This document shows positions 26,430 through 35,510 of a stretch of 64,000 bases of DNA, piece after piece. The DNA is from Pseudaminobacter sp040049255 (GTDB lineage: Bacteria > Pseudomonadota > Alphaproteobacteria > Rhizobiales > Rhizobiaceae): NCBI RefSeq assembly GCF_040049255.1, contig NZ_JBDZDR010000011.1, positions 1 to 64,000 of the forward strand, in the 5' to 3' direction. Under the pieces are notes generated by a model. It did not search any database. It saw nothing but the letters and a program-made list of their open reading frames with translations, and was not told the origin of the DNA. Numbering within the stretch: the first letter of the stretch is position 1; each line of letters opens with the position of its first letter. The position numbers were made by a program, and so were the translations under genes.

Positions 26430-27167
26430 TCAGAACGCTGCCGTGCCGCCGACCGAACGGCCGCCGTCGACGATCAGGACCTGACCGGTGACAAAGCTCG
26501 CACGCTCGTCGGCGAAGAACGAAACGGCATGGGCGATGTCTTCGGGGATGCCGAGCTTGCCCGTGGGCTGTGCGGCGCGCATCTCATCGAGGCCGTCCTT
26601 GCGCTCGAGAAGCATGTCGGTCTGGATGATGCCGGGGGCGACCGCGTTCACGGTGATCTGCTTCATGCCCAGTTCCAGCGCCAGCGCCTTGGTGAAGCCC
26701 GCGACTGCGGCTTTCGAGGCAACGTAATGGGCGTAGTGACGTGCGCCGAAGGCCGCGCGCGAGCACAGGTTCACGATCCGTCCGCCTTCGGGCATCTTGC
26801 GCGACGCCTGCTGGGAGAGGGTGAACATCGCGACGAGATTGATCTCGTACATCTTGCGGAAATCGTCTGCCGTCAGCTTGTCGAATTCGATGACAGTGAA
26901 GATGCCGGCATTGTTGACCAGGACCTGCAGCGTTTCGACGCTGTCGATCAGGGCCTGTGTCGCCACCGGATCGGTGATGTCGAGCACGGCCGCGCGGGCC
27001 TCGTAGCCCTTTTCATGAAGCTGACGGACGGTTTCCTCTGCAGGCGCCTGCGCGCGATCAGCCACCACGATGGCAAAGCCATCAGCGGCCAAGCGGTGGG
27101 CGATGGCACGGCCGATCCCGGAACCGGCACCGGTGACGATTGCGGTTTGCGTCTTTTGCACTGACAT
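26430..27167 (-). CDS. Short-chain dehydrogenase/reductase (2)
   Basis: A 245-residue classical SDR with TGAGSGIG (12-19), NNAG (85-88), S136, Y148 and K152 (YVASK), and VVADRA after strand two, again favouring NAD. Only moderately similar to its two SDR neighbours, so the three probably act on different steps. It follows the TRAP binding-protein gene after 145 bp that contain a strong hairpin. Confidence 0.92.
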   Translation of the reverse strand: MSVQKTQTAIVTGAGSGIGRAIAHRLAADGFAIVVADRAQAPAEETVRQLHEKGYEARAAVLDITDPVATQALIDSVETLQVLVNNAGIFTVIEFDKLTADDFRKMYEINLVAMFTLSQQASRKMPEGGRIVNLCSRAAFGARHYAHYVASKAAVAGFTKALALELGMKQITVNAVAPGIIQTDMLLERKDGLDEMRAAQPTGKLGIPEDIAHAVSFFADERASFVTGQVLIVDGGRSVGGTAAF

Positions 27168-27276
27168 GAGCGTAACCTTCGAGTGGCCATCCTGGATGGC
27201 CGTGCAGAGAGAAACTTGGAAGGGGGTTGGAGCAGGCGCGGAGTTTCCGCGCTCTGCGGTCCGGAGCGCCTCGAAC

Positions 27277-27304
27277 GACCGGCGCAGGAAAACCTGCGCC
27301 GGTC
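27277..27304 (-). terminator. 12-bp hairpin after the TRAP binding-protein gene
   Basis: GACCGGCGCAGG-AAAA-CCTGCGCCGGTC, a perfect stem 9 bases after the dctP-like stop on the minus strand. There is no T-run. In binding-protein operons such structures often protect the upstream message or partly stop transcription, giving more binding protein than the downstream enzymes. Confidence 0.6.
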
Positions 27305-27312
27305 AGAGGGGA

Positions 27313-28434
27313 TCAGTTCAGGCCGTAGGTGTTCTCGTCCAGCTTGGCGAAGATGTTTTCGTGAACGACCTTGGCGATGGCGGCCGCGTCGTTGCGGTCT
27401 ACACCTTCGAGAAGCTGGGTCCACTTTGCCTGCAGGGCGAGGAACTCGGTAACGATATCGGTCGGGTCTTCTACGCCGCGCTCCTTCATGGTGCGGGCGG
27501 GAGCGTTCTCGACCAGATTGCTCCTGAACTTGGCCAGGGCCTCCACCAGTTCCGGGTGGGGTTCGTCGATCGTGATCTTGCGCTCGGCCGAACCGTTCAG
27601 GGCTGCGGCCACGCCCTGGGCGTAGGCCACCTGCGAGCGGGCGAGGCCGAGCGCGGTGGCGTCAAGGATCTTGCGACGGTTGTCCGGGCCGATCTCGTTC
27701 CAGAAATCCTTGTTGTAAACATAGGTCGCGCCAAGCGAGGTGCCCTGCTCAAGCGTGGTGATCGACTTCACGACTTCCCAGAACTTGTAGCCCTTGTCGA
27801 GGTTGGTCGGATCGGAGAGCGTGCAGTCGAGCGATCCGCGCTCGAGACCCGAGTAGACGTCGGTCATCGGTACAGCGACCGGAACGGCGCCGAGCGAGGC
27901 GGCCCATTCATTCTGTGCCGTGCCCGCGGTGCGTACCTTCAGGCCCTTGATGGAGTTCAGGTCGCCCAGCGGCTTCATGCACAGGAACACATAGGCAGGC
28001 GTCGAATAGCCGCCGAGGAATACGGTCCCGTGGTTTGCGTACTCCTTCACCATTTTCGGATTGGTCAGGCCGATTTCGGTCAGTGCGAAGGCGGTGGCAT
28101 AATCGTCCTTGGCGACGAAGGCGAGATCGTTGATCAGGCCCGACAGCGGCAGGTCCGAAGGCGTGTAGGAAGCGGCAACGATGCCCATCTGGGCGACGCC
28201 GTCACCGATTGCGCCCAAGGTGGTCGGGGCAGGAACCAGCGACCCGGAGGAATAGACCTCGAAGTCGATTTCGCCGTTGGTGGCGGCTTTGACATCGGCG
28301 ACGAACGGCACGAAGGCCACTTCGTTCAGGATGTGGGTGGGGGCCATCCAGTTGGTCGCCTGGTAGTTTTCGGCATAGGCCAGGCCCGACATCATCGCCA
28401 GCGAGGCAACAGTCGTGGTCAGAAGTTTTTTCAT
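27313..28434 (-). CDS. TRAP transporter substrate-binding protein (DctP family)
   Basis: Periplasmic solute receptor of 373 residues. The signal peptide is at 1-21 (KKLLTTTVASLAMMSGLAYA). The mature protein has the DctP features: VYSSGSLVPAPTTLGAIGDG, and LNSIKGLKVRTAG with the ligand-carboxylate arginine. That arginine implies an organic-acid ligand. It is followed by the hairpin and SDR genes and preceded by both permease genes. It fits no characterised subfamily that I can name. Confidence 0.93.
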   Translation of the reverse strand: MKKLLTTTVASLAMMSGLAYAENYQATNWMAPTHILNEVAFVPFVADVKAATNGEIDFEVYSSGSLVPAPTTLGAIGDGVAQMGIVAASYTPSDLPLSGLINDLAFVAKDDYATAFALTEIGLTNPKMVKEYANHGTVFLGGYSTPAYVFLCMKPLGDLNSIKGLKVRTAGTAQNEWAASLGAVPVAVPMTDVYSGLERGSLDCTLSDPTNLDKGYKFWEVVKSITTLEQGTSLGATYVYNKDFWNEIGPDNRRKILDATALGLARSQVAYAQGVAAALNGSAERKITIDEPHPELVEALAKFRSNLVENAPARTMKERGVEDPTDIVTEFLALQAKWTQLLEGVDRNDAAAIAKVVHENIFAKLDENTYGLN

Positions 28435-28510
28435 AGTCTCACTCCTCAGAAAAGTTTGATTGCGGCCGGGCGCGCACCTTCCGCACCCGGCTTATCTCTC
28501 GGCGATTGGG

Positions 28511-29815
28511 CTAGTTGGCCATGAATTCCGGCAGCCAAAGGCTGAGGGCTGGGAAGGCGATCAGCAGCGCCAGCGTCACCAGGTCGATGGCGATGAACCA
28601 GCCTACGCCCTTGAAGATCTCGCCGAGCGTCACGCGGTTGCCCATGGCGGATTTGATGACGAACACATTCATTCCCATTGGCGGCGTCACAAGGCCGATC
28701 TCCAGCAGCTTGATCGTCAGCACGCCGAACCAGATCAGGTTCACCTCGTGGGCGACCAGAAGCGGCGCAAGCACCGGCAGGCACAGCAGCATGATCGAGA
28801 TCGATTCCAGGAAGGCGCCAAGGACCAGGAACAGCAGGCAGATCAGCATCAGCACGGCGAAGGTGGAATAGCCGTCAAAATAGCCGACGATGAAATCGGG
28901 CAGCGTCGAAAGCGCCACGAAGCGGGCAAACAATGCCGCGCCCAGCATCACCATGAAGACTTCCGAGGTGCCGCTTGCGGTGTCGACCAGCGCACGCTTC
29001 ATGATCCCAGGGTTCAGGCGGCCGCGCACAAGGGCCAGGACCAAGGCGAGGAAGGCGCCCACTGCACCAGCTTCGGTGGCGGTGAACAGGCCGGTGAATA
29101 TGCCCCCCAGCACGCCCAGTATCAGCACCGGCAGGGGCCACGCGTCCGAAATCAGAGCCCGTTTTTCTTCCGGCGTGACCTTCACCTGCACTTTTGGCGC
29201 AAGCGCGGGGTTCAGCATGCAGCGCACGGTAATCAGGCCCAGGAACATGACCGCGGTCAGAATGCCCGGGACGATGCCTGCAATGAACAGCGTCGAGATC
29301 GAGGTGTCGAGCAGCATCCCGAAGACGATCATCAGAACGCTGGGCGGGATCAAGGCGCCGAGGGTGCCGGCCGCTGCAACCGAACCAGTCGCCAGGCCCT
29401 TGTTGTAATTGGAATCCAGCATCTCCGGAACAGCGATGCGCGAGAAGGCCGCAGCGGTTGCCACCGACGAGCCCGAGGCGGACGCGAAAAGCGCACTTGC
29501 TGCAACCGTCGACGAGGCAAGACCACCCGGCAGCCAGGCCAGAAGAATGCGGGCAGCGCCAAACAGGCCGCGGGTCAGACCCGCTTCCACGGCGATGAAG
29601 CCCATCAAAAGGAACATCGGGATAGCCGAGAGATTCCAGTCACCGATCAGGTGGAAGGGGACGGCCTTGGCAATGCCAACGGCGGGCTTCCAGCCCATCA
29701 TCGCCCAGATGCCTACGAAGGCGGTGCCGCCCATTGCGGCCCCGATAGGCACGCGCACGCCGATCAGCATCAGGACCAGCGCGATACCCATAAACCCTAA
29801 TTCAATGCGTTCCAT
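28511..29815 (-). CDS. TRAP transporter large permease (DctM family)
   Basis: A 434-residue inner-membrane permease with about 12 hydrophobic segments. It catalyses sodium-coupled uptake with the small subunit. Typical stretches are GGLASSTVAASALFASASGS and AAGTLGALIPPSVLMIVFG. I start it at ATG 29815 (MERIELGFMG), 8 bp after the small-subunit gene. Longer readings add hydrophilic sequence and overlap that gene. Confidence 0.93.
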   Translation of the reverse strand: MERIELGFMGIALVLMLIGVRVPIGAAMGGTAFVGIWAMMGWKPAVGIAKAVPFHLIGDWNLSAIPMFLLMGFIAVEAGLTRGLFGAARILLAWLPGGLASSTVAASALFASASGSSVATAAAFSRIAVPEMLDSNYNKGLATGSVAAAGTLGALIPPSVLMIVFGMLLDTSISTLFIAGIVPGILTAVMFLGLITVRCMLNPALAPKVQVKVTPEEKRALISDAWPLPVLILGVLGGIFTGLFTATEAGAVGAFLALVLALVRGRLNPGIMKRALVDTASGTSEVFMVMLGAALFARFVALSTLPDFIVGYFDGYSTFAVLMLICLLFLVLGAFLESISIMLLCLPVLAPLLVAHEVNLIWFGVLTIKLLEIGLVTPPMGMNVFVIKSAMGNRVTLGEIFKGVGWFIAIDLVTLALLIAFPALSLWLPEFMAN

Positions 29816-29823
29816 CGCTGGCC

Positions 29824-30333
29824 TCAGTGACTGGGATTGTGTGACGGGTGTTCGACAAGGCGAACACGGTCGCCCGCGAAAATCTTGATGAGGAGCACGA
29901 GGCAGGCAATCGCAAGCCCAAGCGGCAGCATGTATTTCGCCGGCCACACCGTCACGCGCCACAGGCCGTCAACGCTTTCGTTGATTTTGTAGGCGCGCAT
30001 CGCCACGTCCCACGAGAACCAGCCAAGGCCCACGTAGAATATCAAGGTGCCGACTTGGCCGATCTTGCGCATCACGCGCTGCGCGGCGGGGCCGACATTG
30101 TCATAGATGAGGTCCACCGAGATCGCCGAACCCTTGGCCTCGACATAGGCCAGGACCAGGAACACGCAGGCGATCATGTAGTAGTTCGCCACGACCTCTG
30201 CGGTGCTCGGAACCGGATAGTGGAAAACGTATTTGCAAAATACGTCGGCCACTACGTGGAACATCATCAGGGCAACCGCAATGCCGGCCAGCACGGCGAA
30301 TGCGTTTGTGAGAAACTTCAGCGTTTTTATCAT
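29824..30333 (-). CDS. TRAP transporter small permease (DctQ family)
   Basis: A 169-residue subunit with four predicted membrane helices (for example FAVLAGIAVALMMFHVVADV near the start). It is required for activity of the large permease. VPSTAEVVANYYMIACVFL is typical of the family. Encoded just upstream of it, after the SDR-3 gene. Confidence 0.9.
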   Translation of the reverse strand: MIKTLKFLTNAFAVLAGIAVALMMFHVVADVFCKYVFHYPVPSTAEVVANYYMIACVFLVLAYVEAKGSAISVDLIYDNVGPAAQRVMRKIGQVGTLIFYVGLGWFSWDVAMRAYKINESVDGLWRVTVWPAKYMLPLGLAIACLVLLIKIFAGDRVRLVEHPSHNPSH

Positions 30334-30382
30334 AAGGCCTCCCTAGCCCTCCTGACAGTGTCGGCCCGGCCGACACTCAGCG

Positions 30383-31141
30383 CTACTGCATCCGGTAACC
30401 GCCGTTGACGTCGATGACCGCGCCGGTGATGTAGCTGGCGTCCTTGCCCATCAGGAAGGCGACCGCACCCGCGACGTCGTCCGGTGTACCGATGCGTTGC
30501 AGCGGAATGTTGCCGCTCACGGTGGAATAGTTCTTGGGATCCAGCGACTGGTGCAGCATCGGCGCATCAATAAGGCCCGGCGCCACCGCGTTTACGGTGA
30601 TGCCCAGGTGGGCGGATTCCCGCGCGCCGGCCTTGATCAGGCCAAGCACCGCGCTTTTGGATGCGATGTAGGCGGAACTGGAGCGATAACCGCCGAGCTG
30701 GGCTGCAACCGACGCAAAGCCGACGAACCGGCCGCCGGAAATCTGGCGCTTGTTGGCTCCGCGGAGATATTCGCGCAGCAGAAGGAAGGTTCCCGTGCTG
30801 TTCACGCGCTGGGTGAGGTCCCAGTCCTTGAGCGTGATGTCGGTAAGGGCCGGGCGGTCGCCGTTCGGGGCAAAGAGTAGGATGCCTGCGGCGGCGACAA
30901 CGGCATCGATCGGAGCCCCCATTGCGTCTGCTTTCGCAAACGCCGCAGCAACCGCGGCTTCGTCGGCCACATCGAGCGCGATCGCGCGATGGCCTTCGCC
31001 CTTGATATCCACCAGCGCCGACTCGGCTGCTTCGAGCTTCAGGTCGGCTGCCAGGACGCGATAGCCGTCTTCAGCCAGGCGCTGGACAATAGCACGCCCA
31101 ATGCCGCCGGCTGCGCCGGTGACAAGACAAACACCCTGCAT
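30383..31141 (-). CDS. Short-chain dehydrogenase/reductase (3)
   Basis: A 252-residue SDR with TGAAGGIG (8-15), catalytic S144, Y158 and K162 (YIASK), and an acidic VLAADLK after strand two. First gene of the minus-strand catabolic array. Its promoter region (31142-31271) is shared with the divergent GntR gene, which is therefore the likely regulator. AAAG replaces the usual NNAG (about 83-86), a modest departure in the fold-stabilising motif. Confidence 0.9.
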   Translation of the reverse strand: MQGVCLVTGAAGGIGRAIVQRLAEDGYRVLAADLKLEAAESALVDIKGEGHRAIALDVADEAAVAAAFAKADAMGAPIDAVVAAAGILLFAPNGDRPALTDITLKDWDLTQRVNSTGTFLLLREYLRGANKRQISGGRFVGFASVAAQLGGYRSSSAYIASKSAVLGLIKAGARESAHLGITVNAVAPGLIDAPMLHQSLDPKNYSTVSGNIPLQRIGTPDDVAGAVAFLMGKDASYITGAVIDVNGGYRMQ

Positions 31142-31271
31142 GGTGTGAACTCCTCAATTCATTGCAGAGACAATGAACACATTATCGCCGGTTCGTAAAT
31201 GCCGATTGTGGCGAATTTTTTAAATCTAGCCAGGATTGGATAAATTTTGTATTCAGCTAGGAGCCGAGTGC

Positions 31272-32066
31272 ATGCCGCTGCGACATCCGGACGGGAGCCC
31301 GCGACCGCTCATGATTGAAGAAAACAACGCCCACACAAGCTCCGAACAGGTTCTCGTTCGTCTTCGTGAGGTGATTCTTCGCGGCGAATTACTTCCTGGG
31401 GAAAAACTCCATCAGGACCGTTTGGCCGAGACGCTTGGCGTCTCCCGCACACCCCTGCGCACGGCATTGACGGCCCTGACCCAGTCCGGTCTCGTCATCT
31501 ATGAGGCCAACCGCGGTTATCGGGTTCGGGAGTTTTCCTTCGATGAAATGCTTGCGGCATTCCGCGTGCGCGCCGAGCTGGAGGCACTGGCCTGCAAGCT
31601 GGCTGCGCCGCGGATATCGCAAGCCGATCTGGAGTTCCTGAAGGAACTGGTCGCGCTTGGGGATTCGCTGATCGCCGGTGGCGTGTTGCGAGCGGAGGCG
31701 CTGCCGCAATACCGCCAGATGAACGTCGACTTCCACACCACGATCCTGAAGGCCTCGGGCAATGAATGGATCCAGATCTTCATCGAGCAGCTTCATAACG
31801 TGCCGCTTGCATCCGACCGGGTGATCATGTGGCAGGATTACGATGTCATCATGAGATCCCATGATGACCATCGCCGAATCGCGACGGTCTTGGCCGAGCG
31901 CGATGGAATGCGCGCCGCGGGCATCATGTACGAGCATATCGCCTACGCCGCCGACCACCTGACCAACCATCTTAAGCAACGTCCCCAGGACTTCATGCGC
32001 GTGCCTTCCAGCAACGCGCCTGAACCCAAGCGCCGGGACAAAACTCGAAGGAAAGTACAGTCGTGA
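31272..32066 (+). CDS. GntR family (FadR/FCD-type) transcriptional regulator
   Basis: A 264-residue repressor or activator. The N-terminal winged helix includes LREVILRGELLPGEKLHQDR and LAETLGVSRTPLRTAL. The C-terminal FCD ligand-binding domain has RAELEALACKLA and metal-binding histidines (FHTTIL, HDDHRR, EHIAYA). I use ATG 31272 with GGAG upstream; ATG 31311 is also possible. It is divergent from the SDR/TRAP array and overlaps the GST gene by 4 bp, so it likely controls both in response to a pathway acid. Confidence 0.9.
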   Translation: MPLRHPDGSPRPLMIEENNAHTSSEQVLVRLREVILRGELLPGEKLHQDRLAETLGVSRTPLRTALTALTQSGLVIYEANRGYRVREFSFDEMLAAFRVRAELEALACKLAAPRISQADLEFLKELVALGDSLIAGGVLRAEALPQYRQMNVDFHTTILKASGNEWIQIFIEQLHNVPLASDRVIMWQDYDVIMRSHDDHRRIATVLAERDGMRAAGIMYEHIAYAADHLTNHLKQRPQDFMRVPSSNAPEPKRRDKTRRKVQS

Positions 32067-32680
32067 CAATCAGGCTTTTTCATTCAGGCGCCTCACCCTA
32101 TGTCCGCAAGGTCATGGTGACTGCGATCGAACGTGGGGTTGAGGACCAGATCGAAATCCTGGCTTCGGCCGCCGGTCCCGTGAAGCGCGATCAGAACATC
32201 GTCCGCCACAACCCGTCGGGCAAGGTTCCGAGCGCGATCCTGGACAATGACCAGCCGCTTTTCGACAGCCGCGTCATCTGCGCTTACGTCGACAGCATCG
32301 CCGAAGGCACGTCGGTCTACCCGACGGATGAGCGCCGCTTCACGGTTCTGATGCTGGAGGCGCTGGCGGATTCCATTCTCGATGCCTGCCTGCTCTGCCG
32401 CTATGAGCGGGTGATGCGGCCCCAGGAACTGCAGTGGGACGACTGGTACAACGGACAGATGGAAAAGATCGATTCCGGTCTTGATGATCTCGAGAACCGT
32501 TGGATCGACGCGATCTCGGCCGATTTCAACGCCGGTTCCATCGCCGTTGCCTGTACGCTCGGCTATCTCGACTTCCGTTTCGCCGACAAGGACTGGCGCA
32601 CGGCGCATCCGAAGCTGGCTACCTGGTTCGCCGAAGTGTCCAAGCGCCCCTCGATGGAAAAAACCTTCCCGAAGGGCTGA
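32063..32680 (+). CDS. Glutathione S-transferase family protein
   Basis: A 205-residue GST. The thioredoxin-like N-terminal domain has SPYVRKVMVTAIE (10-22; serine likely contacts glutathione), NPSGKVPSAILDN and DSRVICAYVD. The helical C-terminal domain ends with RPSMEKTFPKG. The GTG start overlaps the GntR stop. A role as a glutathione-dependent isomerase or reductase in the neighbouring pathway is possible; maiA nearby belongs to a different GST class. Confidence 0.88.
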   Translation: MTIRLFHSGASPYVRKVMVTAIERGVEDQIEILASAAGPVKRDQNIVRHNPSGKVPSAILDNDQPLFDSRVICAYVDSIAEGTSVYPTDERRFTVLMLEALADSILDACLLCRYERVMRPQELQWDDWYNGQMEKIDSGLDDLENRWIDAISADFNAGSIAVACTLGYLDFRFADKDWRTAHPKLATWFAEVSKRPSMEKTFPKG

Positions 32681-32703
32681 GCCTGGTTCAGCAAATAAAA
32701 GAA

Positions 32704-32730
32704 AGGCCCCTGTTTCCAGGGGCCTTTTTT
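32704..32730. terminator. Bidirectional rho-independent terminator
   Basis: AGGCCCCTG-TTTC-CAGGGGCCT followed by TTTTT, with A-rich sequence on the other side, between the converging GST and fahA genes. Confidence 0.9.
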
Positions 32731-32741
32731 CGTTCAGCGCA

Positions 32742-33995
32742 TCAAGCCTTGTAGGGTATCGCCGGCAAGATCTTGCCTTCGCAGGGGCCAAAGCCGATGC
32801 GGTAGCCCTGGCCTTCGGCATAGCCCGTGAACTTCACGGTATCGCCGTCGTGAAGGAAGCTGCGCGTCTCGCCGCTATCCAGCGTCACCGGCTCCTTGCC
32901 GCCCCAGCTGATTTCCAGCATGGAACCGCGCGAGTCCTTCGTCGGGCCCGAAATGGTGCCCGAGCCGAGCAGGTCGCCAACGTCCATCGGGCAGCCCGAA
33001 GTGGTGTGGTGGCAAAGCTGCTGCGGCGCCGAATAGTACATCTCGGCGTAGTTCGTCCGCGCCACAACCGTGCCGGCCTTGCCCTCGGGGGCGATTTCGA
33101 CCTCGAGCTTGATGTCGTAGAGCATCGGGCCCGGCTCGGCCAGGTAGGGCAGCAGTTCCTTCTCGCGGGCGGGCGTGGAGGTGCGGAACGGTTCGAGCGC
33201 GGCGCGGCTGACGATCCACGGGCTGATCGTGGTGGCCGTCGCCTTTGCCTGGAACGGTCCGAGCGGCTGGTATTCCCAGGCCTGGATGTCGCGGGCCGAC
33301 CAGTCGTTGAGAAGCACATAGCCGAAGATCATTTCGTCGGCTTCAGCGACCGAGACCATGCCTTCGGAGGCCGTTCCGACGATCGCGCCCATTTCCAGTT
33401 CGAAGTCGAAACGCTCGCAGGGCGCAAAGCGCGGCGCGGCGTCGTTCGGGCCCTTCAGCTGGCCGTTGGGACGGCGCACCTCGGTGCCGGAAACCACGAC
33501 CGAGGAAGCGCGGCCATTGTAGCCGATGGGAATGTGCAGCCAGTTTGGCGGCAGGGCGTTTTCCGCCCCGCGGAACATCGTGCCCACATTCGTCGCGTGG
33601 TGCTTGCTGGCGTAGAAATCCGTATAGCCCGAGACGAGAAACGGCATGAACAGTTCCGCGTCCGATGCCGGATAGAGATGCGGCTCGACTTCCTCGCGTT
33701 CGGAAGACCCTTCGACCAGCAATTCCGTCAGGCGGCTGCGAAACGCGTCCCATGCCTCCGGGCCCATTTCCATCAGCACGTTCCAGAACGGCACGTCGAA
33801 GACCGGCTCGTCGGAAAGATCGATCAGCCCGATCTCTTCCAGGGCTCGGATGTCGACGATCTGGTCGCCGATGGCGACGCCGCAACGCGGATCGTCATCG
33901 CCGGGAGCGAAGACACCATAGGGCAGGTTGTTCAGCGGAAACTCGGTTGTCGCGGAGTTCGCGCTTTCCACCCAGCTCCTCAATAGGCTTGTCAT
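32742..33995 (-). CDS. fahA: Fumarylacetoacetase
   Basis: Final enzyme of homogentisate breakdown, splitting fumarylacetoacetate into fumarate and acetoacetate. A 417-residue protein with the N-terminal beta-barrel and the FAH fold. The metal and catalytic residues align in number with the mammalian enzyme: D126, H133, E199, E201 and D231, in DFYASKHHATNVG, FELEMGAIVG and LNDWSARDIQAWEYQPLGPF. ATG 33995 has a strong AGGAAGGA site; a reading six codons longer has none. It is 81 bp downstream of hmgA and presumably in the same operon under the MarR regulator. Confidence 0.96.
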   Translation of the reverse strand: MTSLLRSWVESANSATTEFPLNNLPYGVFAPGDDDPRCGVAIGDQIVDIRALEEIGLIDLSDEPVFDVPFWNVLMEMGPEAWDAFRSRLTELLVEGSSEREEVEPHLYPASDAELFMPFLVSGYTDFYASKHHATNVGTMFRGAENALPPNWLHIPIGYNGRASSVVVSGTEVRRPNGQLKGPNDAAPRFAPCERFDFELEMGAIVGTASEGMVSVAEADEMIFGYVLLNDWSARDIQAWEYQPLGPFQAKATATTISPWIVSRAALEPFRTSTPAREKELLPYLAEPGPMLYDIKLEVEIAPEGKAGTVVARTNYAEMYYSAPQQLCHHTTSGCPMDVGDLLGSGTISGPTKDSRGSMLEISWGGKEPVTLDSGETRSFLHDGDTVKFTGYAEGQGYRIGFGPCEGKILPAIPYKA

Positions 33996-34076
33996 GTTGT
34001 CCTTCCTGTTCAATTAGTGGAAAAAGGGCCGAGAGCCTCGCTCCCAACCCTTTCTCCAAAATCCCGCTTTTGGCGG

Positions 34077-35435
34077 TCACTTCACCGACGGCGTACCGTC
34101 GAACTTCTTTTCAAGGCTGTCCCAGCAGTCGATGTAGTCGTCCTGCAGCGGCGCCTGCGTGGCCGCAAACTCGGTCAGATGCTGCGGGAAGCGAGTCTCG
34201 AACATGAACGACATGGTCTCGTCCAGCTTCTCCGGCTTGAGTTCGCCGTTCGAAGCTCCTTCGAAGGCATCGCGGTCCGGCCCATGGGGCAGCATCATGT
34301 TGTGAAGGCTCATGCCGCCGGGCACGAAGCCCTGGGGCTTGGCGTCGTAGATGCCATAGATGTTGCCCATCATCTCCGACATGATGTTCTTGTGGTACCA
34401 CGGCGGGCGGAACGAATGCTCGGCCACCATCCAGCGCTCGCGGAACAGAACAAAGTCGATATTGGCGGTGCCTTCCACGCCCGAAGGTGCGGTCAGCACG
34501 GTGAAGATGGACGGATCGGGATGGTCGAACAGGATCGCGCCCACGGGCGAGTAGGTGCGAAGGTCATATTTGACCGGCGCATAGTTGCCGTGCCACGCCA
34601 CCACATCAAGCGGCGAATGGTTGATGAAGGTCTCATGAAACTGACCGCACCACTTGATGACCACGCGTGAGCGGGCCTCGCGGTCTTCGAAGGCTGCGAC
34701 CGGCGTTTTGAAATCGCGCGGGTTTGCCATGCAGTTGGCGCCGATGGGGCCACGGCTCGGAAGATCGAATTTCTGGCCGTAGTTTTCGCATACAAAACCG
34801 CGGGCTGGTCCTTCCAGCACTTCGACGCGGTAGACGAGACCGCGCGGCAGGATCGCTATCTCCTTCGGTTCAAGGTCGATCACGCCGAGCTCGGTCGCAA
34901 AGCGCAAGCGACCTTCCTGCGGCACGACGAGCAGTTCGCTGTCGGCCGAGTAGAAATACTCGTCCTGCATCGAGGTATTCACAAGGTAGACATGGCTTGC
35001 CATGCCGACCTGCGTGTTGACATCGCCAGCGGTGGTCATCGTGCGCATGCCGGTAATCCACGTCAGCGATTCTTCCGTGTGCGGAACCGGGTCCCAGCGG
35101 TACTGGCCAAGGCTGATCACGTCGGGAAGCACGCAGGGCGCGGATTTCCAGAGCGGCACCTCTATCTTGGAGAAGCGCGTGACATGCTTGACCGACGGAC
35201 GAATGCGGTAGCACCAGGTGCGCTCGTTCTGGCCCCGGGGCGCCGTGAATGCGGTGCCTGAAAGCTGCTCGGCATAGAGGCCGTAGGCGCATTTTTGCGG
35301 GCTGTTCTGCCCTTGCGGCAGTGCGCCCGGCAGTGCCTCCGTTTCAAAATCATTGCCGAAGCCGGGCATGTAGCCGGGAACGGTGCCGGTGGTGAGGCCG
35401 CTTTGGATCATGCCTGCCGGTAGGGGAACTGTCAT
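34077..35435 (-). CDS. hmgA: Homogentisate 1,2-dioxygenase
   Basis: Fe(II) ring-cleaving dioxygenase of 452 residues that opens homogentisate to maleylacetoacetate. The iron ligands are H348 (RPPWYHKN), E354 (IMSEMMG) and H384 (MLPHGPD), with the same spacing as the human enzyme (6 and 30 residues). YMPGFGNDFETEALPGALP near the N-terminus is diagnostic. The start is ATG 35435 with GGAAGG 8 bases away rather than the TTG two codons upstream. A palindrome lies ~75 bp upstream, between it and the divergent marR gene. Confidence 0.97.
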   Translation of the reverse strand: MTVPLPAGMIQSGLTTGTVPGYMPGFGNDFETEALPGALPQGQNSPQKCAYGLYAEQLSGTAFTAPRGQNERTWCYRIRPSVKHVTRFSKIEVPLWKSAPCVLPDVISLGQYRWDPVPHTEESLTWITGMRTMTTAGDVNTQVGMASHVYLVNTSMQDEYFYSADSELLVVPQEGRLRFATELGVIDLEPKEIAILPRGLVYRVEVLEGPARGFVCENYGQKFDLPSRGPIGANCMANPRDFKTPVAAFEDREARSRVVIKWCGQFHETFINHSPLDVVAWHGNYAPVKYDLRTYSPVGAILFDHPDPSIFTVLTAPSGVEGTANIDFVLFRERWMVAEHSFRPPWYHKNIMSEMMGNIYGIYDAKPQGFVPGGMSLHNMMLPHGPDRDAFEGASNGELKPEKLDETMSFMFETRFPQHLTEFAATQAPLQDDYIDCWDSLEKKFDGTPSVK

Positions 35436-35510
35436 CTTCAACGCCTTCCAATATGAGTTGCCGGAAACGGTCGTTTTCGAGCCGTCGAGCGTGCAATTCG
35501 CTTGATCAGA

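Noticed and set aside
27070..28524. Long plus-strand open frame opposite the TRAP binding-protein gene
   Set aside because: Gly/Arg/His-rich shadow; the minus strand encodes a complete DctP with signal peptide.
28460..29800. 446-codon plus-strand open frame opposite the TRAP large permease
   Set aside because: Composition (His, Gln, Arg, Asp) is that of an antisense frame to a membrane protein; no motif.
32481..33986. Plus-strand open frame opposite fahA
   Set aside because: It starts inside the GST gene in another frame, crosses a strong terminator and has no recognisable content.
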